A stretch of 5,879 nt of DNA from positions 1-5,879 of the forward strand of contig DNCF01000410.1 of the NCBI GenBank assembly GCA_003484545.1, given 5' to 3'. Numbering within the stretch: position 1 is the stretch's first letter; every line of letters begins with the position of its first letter. The position numbers were made by a program, and so were the translations under genes. Source of the DNA: Massilia sp. Its GTDB lineage: Bacteria; Pseudomonadota; Gammaproteobacteria; Burkholderiales; Burkholderiaceae_D. Positions 3,391 to 5,879 of the stretch are shown in pieces. Under the pieces are notes generated by a model. It searched no databases. It worked only from the letters and a program-made list of their open reading frames with translations, and had not been told where the DNA came from.

Positions 3391-5025
3391 TTACTTGGCG
3401 GCGGTGCGCGCCTTGCCGAACGGATCGCCGGCTTTCCACGCCGGCATCTTCGGCGCGTCGGCGACCATGCGGCCCAGGTTCAGCGTGAACTGCGCCTGCT
3501 GCACCATGCCCGACAGGTCCCAGCTCGGATCGTATTCGTCGTTCGCCTGGTGGTACTTGGCGCGGTAGGTCTTGGCTTTCGCGCTGTTCGCTTCGGCGTC
3601 CTTGGCCCAGGTGCTGCCGGCGCCGACCGAGAAGGCCGGCACGCCGGCTTTCGCGAAGCTGAAGTGGTCGCTGCGGAAGTAGCCGCCGGCCAGGTCCGGC
3701 CTGGACGGGGCCACCGTCAAGCCCATGGCCTTGGCGGTGGCCGCTGCCATGGCGCCCAGTTCGGTGCGCTCGCTGCCCGGCACGCTGACGTCCTTGACCA
3801 GGCCGACCCAGTTCAGGCTGTCCAGGTTCAGGTTGGCGGCGGTCTTCTCGAGCGGCCACAGCGGTTTCGCGGCATAGGCCGCGCTGCCCAGCAGGCCCTG
3901 TTCCTCAGCCGCCACCCACAGGAACATCTGGCTGCGCTTGCTTGGTGCGCGTGCCGCTTCCTGCGCCATCGCCAGCAGGCCGGCGGTGCCGGAAGCGTTG
4001 TCGACGGCGCCGTTGAAGATGGTATCGCCCTGGGTGCCTTGCTTGCCCATGTGGTCCCAGTGGGCGGTATAGATGACGACTTCGTCCTTCAGTTTCGGGT
4101 CGGTGCCCGGCACGATGCCGGCCACGTTGTACTCGTTCAGGGTGCGCACGGCGGCGCGCGCCTCGCCTTTGACGCGCGCGTTCAGCACGACCGGCTTGAA
4201 GTTCTTGTCTTCGGCGGCGGCGCGCAGCTTGTCGAGGTCCTGGCCGGCGGCGGCGAACAGCTTGCGCGCCGTGGCGTCAGTGATCCAGCCCTGCATGCCG
4301 GTGCCGAGATCGGCGTCGGCCAGCTGGAAGCGCTCGGCGGCGGCCCAGCTGTTCTGCACCACGCTCCAGCCGTAGGAAGCCGAGGCGTCGGTGTGGATCA
4401 GCAGGACGCCTGCCGCGCCCTGGCGCGCCGCTTCGGCCAGCTTGTAGGTCCAGCGGCCGTAATAAGTCAGGCCGGCGCCGTTGAAGCGGTTCGGCTCGGC
4501 GGCGGTCGGGGCCGGGTCGTTGACCATCATGACCAGCACCTTGCCCTTGGCATCCAGGCCCTTGAAATCGTCCCAGCCTTCTTCCGGCGCGCTGATGCCG
4601 TAGCCGACGAAGACCAGTTCCGCGTCCATGCTGTGATCCGGCTTGGCGTCGCCCGGACCCCAGACCCAGTCGGCGCCGAAGTTCAACGGCAGCGCCTGGC
4701 CGCCCGCGACGATGCCGACATTGCTCTGCTCCGGCAGCGCGCGCACGCCCGCGATCTTGACCTCCTGGCGGTAGCTGTTGCCGTTGGCCGGCAGCAGGCC
4801 GGCGGCCATGGCCTGGGTTTCCAGGTAGGTGACGGTCAGCTCGCCGCCGCGCTGGCCAGTGCCGCGGCCTTCGACAGCGTCGGATGCGAGGAAGGCCAGG
4901 TGCGCGCGCAGCGGCGCTTCCTTGACGGTGGCGGCGGGCGCCTTGCCGGCGGCGTGGGCGGGGAAGGCCAGCGCCAGGCTGCTGGCGAGGGCGGTAACGA
5001 CAACGGAGGAGACAATCTTGTGCAT
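3391..5025 (-). CDS. Secreted M28 family zinc aminopeptidase with PA-type insert
   Basis: This is a 544-residue exported metallopeptidase. Residues 1-25 are a signal peptide (MHKIVSS, hydrophobic core, PAHA cleavage site). A PA-type insert covers about 135-260 (LVFVGYGISAPE, GKVLVMMVNDP, AARQGAAGVLLIHT). The M28 catalytic domain carries the full co-catalytic zinc set: His322 in TAHWDHMG, bridging Asp342 in VDNASG, catalytic Glu374 and ligand Glu375 in AAEEQG, Asp402 in NLDS and His492 in YHQANDEYD. The RSDHFSFAKAGVPA stretch (451-464) is also typical. Relatives remove N-terminal amino acids from peptides outside the cytoplasm; the residue preference is unknown. The ATG is chosen for its signal peptide and the AGGA at 5030-5033. 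The gene lies 70 bp after a second M28-like gene in the same direction and ends at a strong terminator. A long antisense open frame over the whole gene is a GC-rich shadow. Confidence 0.93.
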   Translation of the reverse strand: MHKIVSSVVVTALASSLALAFPAHAAGKAPAATVKEAPLRAHLAFLASDAVEGRGTGQRGGELTVTYLETQAMAAGLLPANGNSYRQEVKIAGVRALPEQSNVGIVAGGQALPLNFGADWVWGPGDAKPDHSMDAELVFVGYGISAPEEGWDDFKGLDAKGKVLVMMVNDPAPTAAEPNRFNGAGLTYYGRWTYKLAEAARQGAAGVLLIHTDASASYGWSVVQNSWAAAERFQLADADLGTGMQGWITDATARKLFAAAGQDLDKLRAAAEDKNFKPVVLNARVKGEARAAVRTLNEYNVAGIVPGTDPKLKDEVVIYTAHWDHMGKQGTQGDTIFNGAVDNASGTAGLLAMAQEAARAPSKRSQMFLWVAAEEQGLLGSAAYAAKPLWPLEKTAANLNLDSLNWVGLVKDVSVPGSERTELGAMAAATAKAMGLTVAPSRPDLAGGYFRSDHFSFAKAGVPAFSVGAGSTWAKDAEANSAKAKTYRAKYHQANDEYDPSWDLSGMVQQAQFTLNLGRMVADAPKMPAWKAGDPFGKARTAAK

Positions 5026-5052
5026 GGAATCCTGCTGCGATGGTTAGTGGAA

Positions 5053-5070
5053 GCGCACTGCTGAGTGCGC
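5053..5070 (-). promoter_or_regulatory. Intercistronic hairpin between the two M28 genes
   Basis: GCGCACT (5053-5059) and AGTGCGC (5064-5070) form a perfect 7-bp stem with a 4-nt loop. On the minus strand no T-run follows, so it is a poor terminator and is more likely an mRNA-processing or stabilising hairpin. Just upstream on the minus strand is a -10-like TACAAT (5076-5081) with no good -35, which could start a separate transcript for the secreted peptidase. Confidence 0.4.
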
Positions 5071-5095
5071 GCCACATTGTAGGGCATTGTTGTTT

Positions 5096-5879
5096 CTAGT
5101 AGAACCACAGCGTGTCGGCGGACACCGATGTTCCGCTCAGCGGAATCAGCGGCGCGGCGTCGACGGGCCGCGGCGGCAGCAGGTGTTCGGGCAGGCCCGG
5201 CACGATTTCCTCGACCCGCACGCCGAAGATCGGGTCGCCCAGCACGTCGATGCGAAAGTGCAGCAGCTCGTCCTCCATCCCGTAGACGACGATTTTCAAG
5301 GTCTTGGCCTCCTTGTCGGTCAATACGCGGCCGTTCATCGTGGTGCGCAGCGCGCGTGCGCCGATCACCTCCAGGCGGATCTCGGGCGCGCGGTTTTTTG
5401 AGACCAGCGTGAAGTCTGCATGGCGGTCGGGCGCCTTGCCGTTGCGCAGGATGCGGATGAAGGGGAACTCGAGGCCGGTGCGCGGCGCCCAGGCATACCA
5501 CTGCTCGGGCCTCTCCCAGCCGAACACGTTCACGAAATAATGCGGCCGGCTCAGGTTGGCGAACAGCCGGCGTTCCCAGGCGTCGAGCGGCCCGGCGGGT
5601 TTCAGCCAGTAGGCGTCCCAGGTCGGCATGTCCTTGTAGTAGACCAGGCGGTTCGCGCGCACGGGTGGTGTCTCCTCGAATTCCTCGGCGGTCCCGGCCA
5701 GCGCCAGCGAGCCCAGTCCCGCCAGCAGCAGGGCGCGCGCCACGTAGCGCCGCGCGTGCAGCGCCAGCAGCACCGTCGACACCCCGAGCAGCAGCGCGAG
5801 CATCGCCACCGGCAGGTTCATGCGCTGCGGGGAGAGCACCAGGAAGCTGTCGCGCAGCGCCGGCAGCACCAGCAGCATC
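5096..5879 (-). CDS. C-terminal part of a probable membrane-anchored M28 family peptidase, 5' partial
   Basis: The frame is open to the right edge, so the ATG at 5878 is probably internal. Two hydrophobic segments occur at about 22-42 and 44-62 of the visible part, with LHARRYVARA between them. They are followed by an acidic stretch (AEEFEET) and a soluble domain of about 190 residues. ANRLVYYKDMPTWDAYWL, then an LDAWERR segment, then a beta-rich tail ending in GLPEHLLPPRP and TLWFY, resembles the C-terminal extracytoplasmic domain found after the membrane helices in multi-pass M28 peptidases; this match is from memory and not exact. The zinc-binding catalytic domain would be encoded beyond the window, so activity cannot be judged. 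There is no cysteine in the visible part. The downstream secreted M28 gene in the same orientation supports a peptidase context. An unrelated membrane protein of unknown function is the main alternative. Confidence 0.6.
   Translation of the reverse strand, partial: MLLVLPALRDSFLVLSPQRMNLPVAMLALLLGVSTVLLALHARRYVARALLLAGLGSLALAGTAEEFEETPPVRANRLVYYKDMPTWDAYWLKPAGPLDAWERRLFANLSRPHYFVNVFGWERPEQWYAWAPRTGLEFPFIRILRNGKAPDRHADFTLVSKNRAPEIRLEVIGARALRTTMNGRVLTDKEAKTLKIVVYGMEDELLHFRIDVLGDPIFGVRVEEIVPGLPEHLLPPRPVDAAPLIPLSGTSVSADTLWFY

Noticed and set aside
3370..5064. 564-codon open frame on the plus strand
   Set aside because: It is antisense to the M28 peptidase gene, which has signal peptide, all zinc ligands, RBS and terminator. 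The plus frame has a Gly/Ala/Val/Arg-rich composition typical of antisense GC-rich codons.

Overview
The window looks like chromosomal DNA from a GC-rich betaproteobacterium, most likely of the Oxalobacteraceae/Massilia type. This rests on GC-rich coding sequence, a PEP-CTERM (exosortase-sorted) protein behind a sigma-54-type promoter, a periplasmic Cu/Zn superoxide dismutase and exported M28 peptidases. The taxonomic call is inference; no rRNA or other marker gene is present.

Layout. Positions 2-673 (+) hold the C-terminal part of an alpha/beta-hydrolase esterase that begins before the window. An AT-rich gap (674-830) carries a good sigma-54 -24/-12 element and an upstream inverted repeat, and leads into a 194-residue PEP-CTERM protein (831-1415, +) closed by a terminator. 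Next come two tandem, complete, paralogous transcription units (about 1692-2096 and 2150-2550, period about 457 bp). Each has an A5/T5 UP-like element, an extended -10 promoter, a hairpin at the predicted transcript start, the same leader and ribosome binding site, a 60-61 residue secreted four-cysteine peptide, and a terminator. These peptides match no family I recognise and are the most novel content here. The sodC gene follows (2652-3179, +). A convergent gap (3180-3390) contains two GAAATnnnATTTC palindromes 30 bp apart, a REP-like inverted repeat and a strong bidirectional terminator.

On the minus strand lie a secreted M28 zinc aminopeptidase with a PA-type insert (3391-5025) and, upstream of it and running off the window end, the C-terminal part of what looks like a membrane-anchored M28 peptidase (5096-5879). 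These two may be co-transcribed; the 70-bp gap holds a hairpin and a possible weak promoter.

Theme. Five of the seven genes have a clear signal peptide, and a sixth has membrane segments; the start of the first gene is outside the window. The region thus codes mainly for envelope and extracellular functions (surface anchoring, superoxide removal, peptide hydrolysis, small disulfide-rich peptides). Each plus-strand gene from the PEP-CTERM gene to the second peptide gene has its own promoter and terminator, so this is a set of separate genes rather than one operon.
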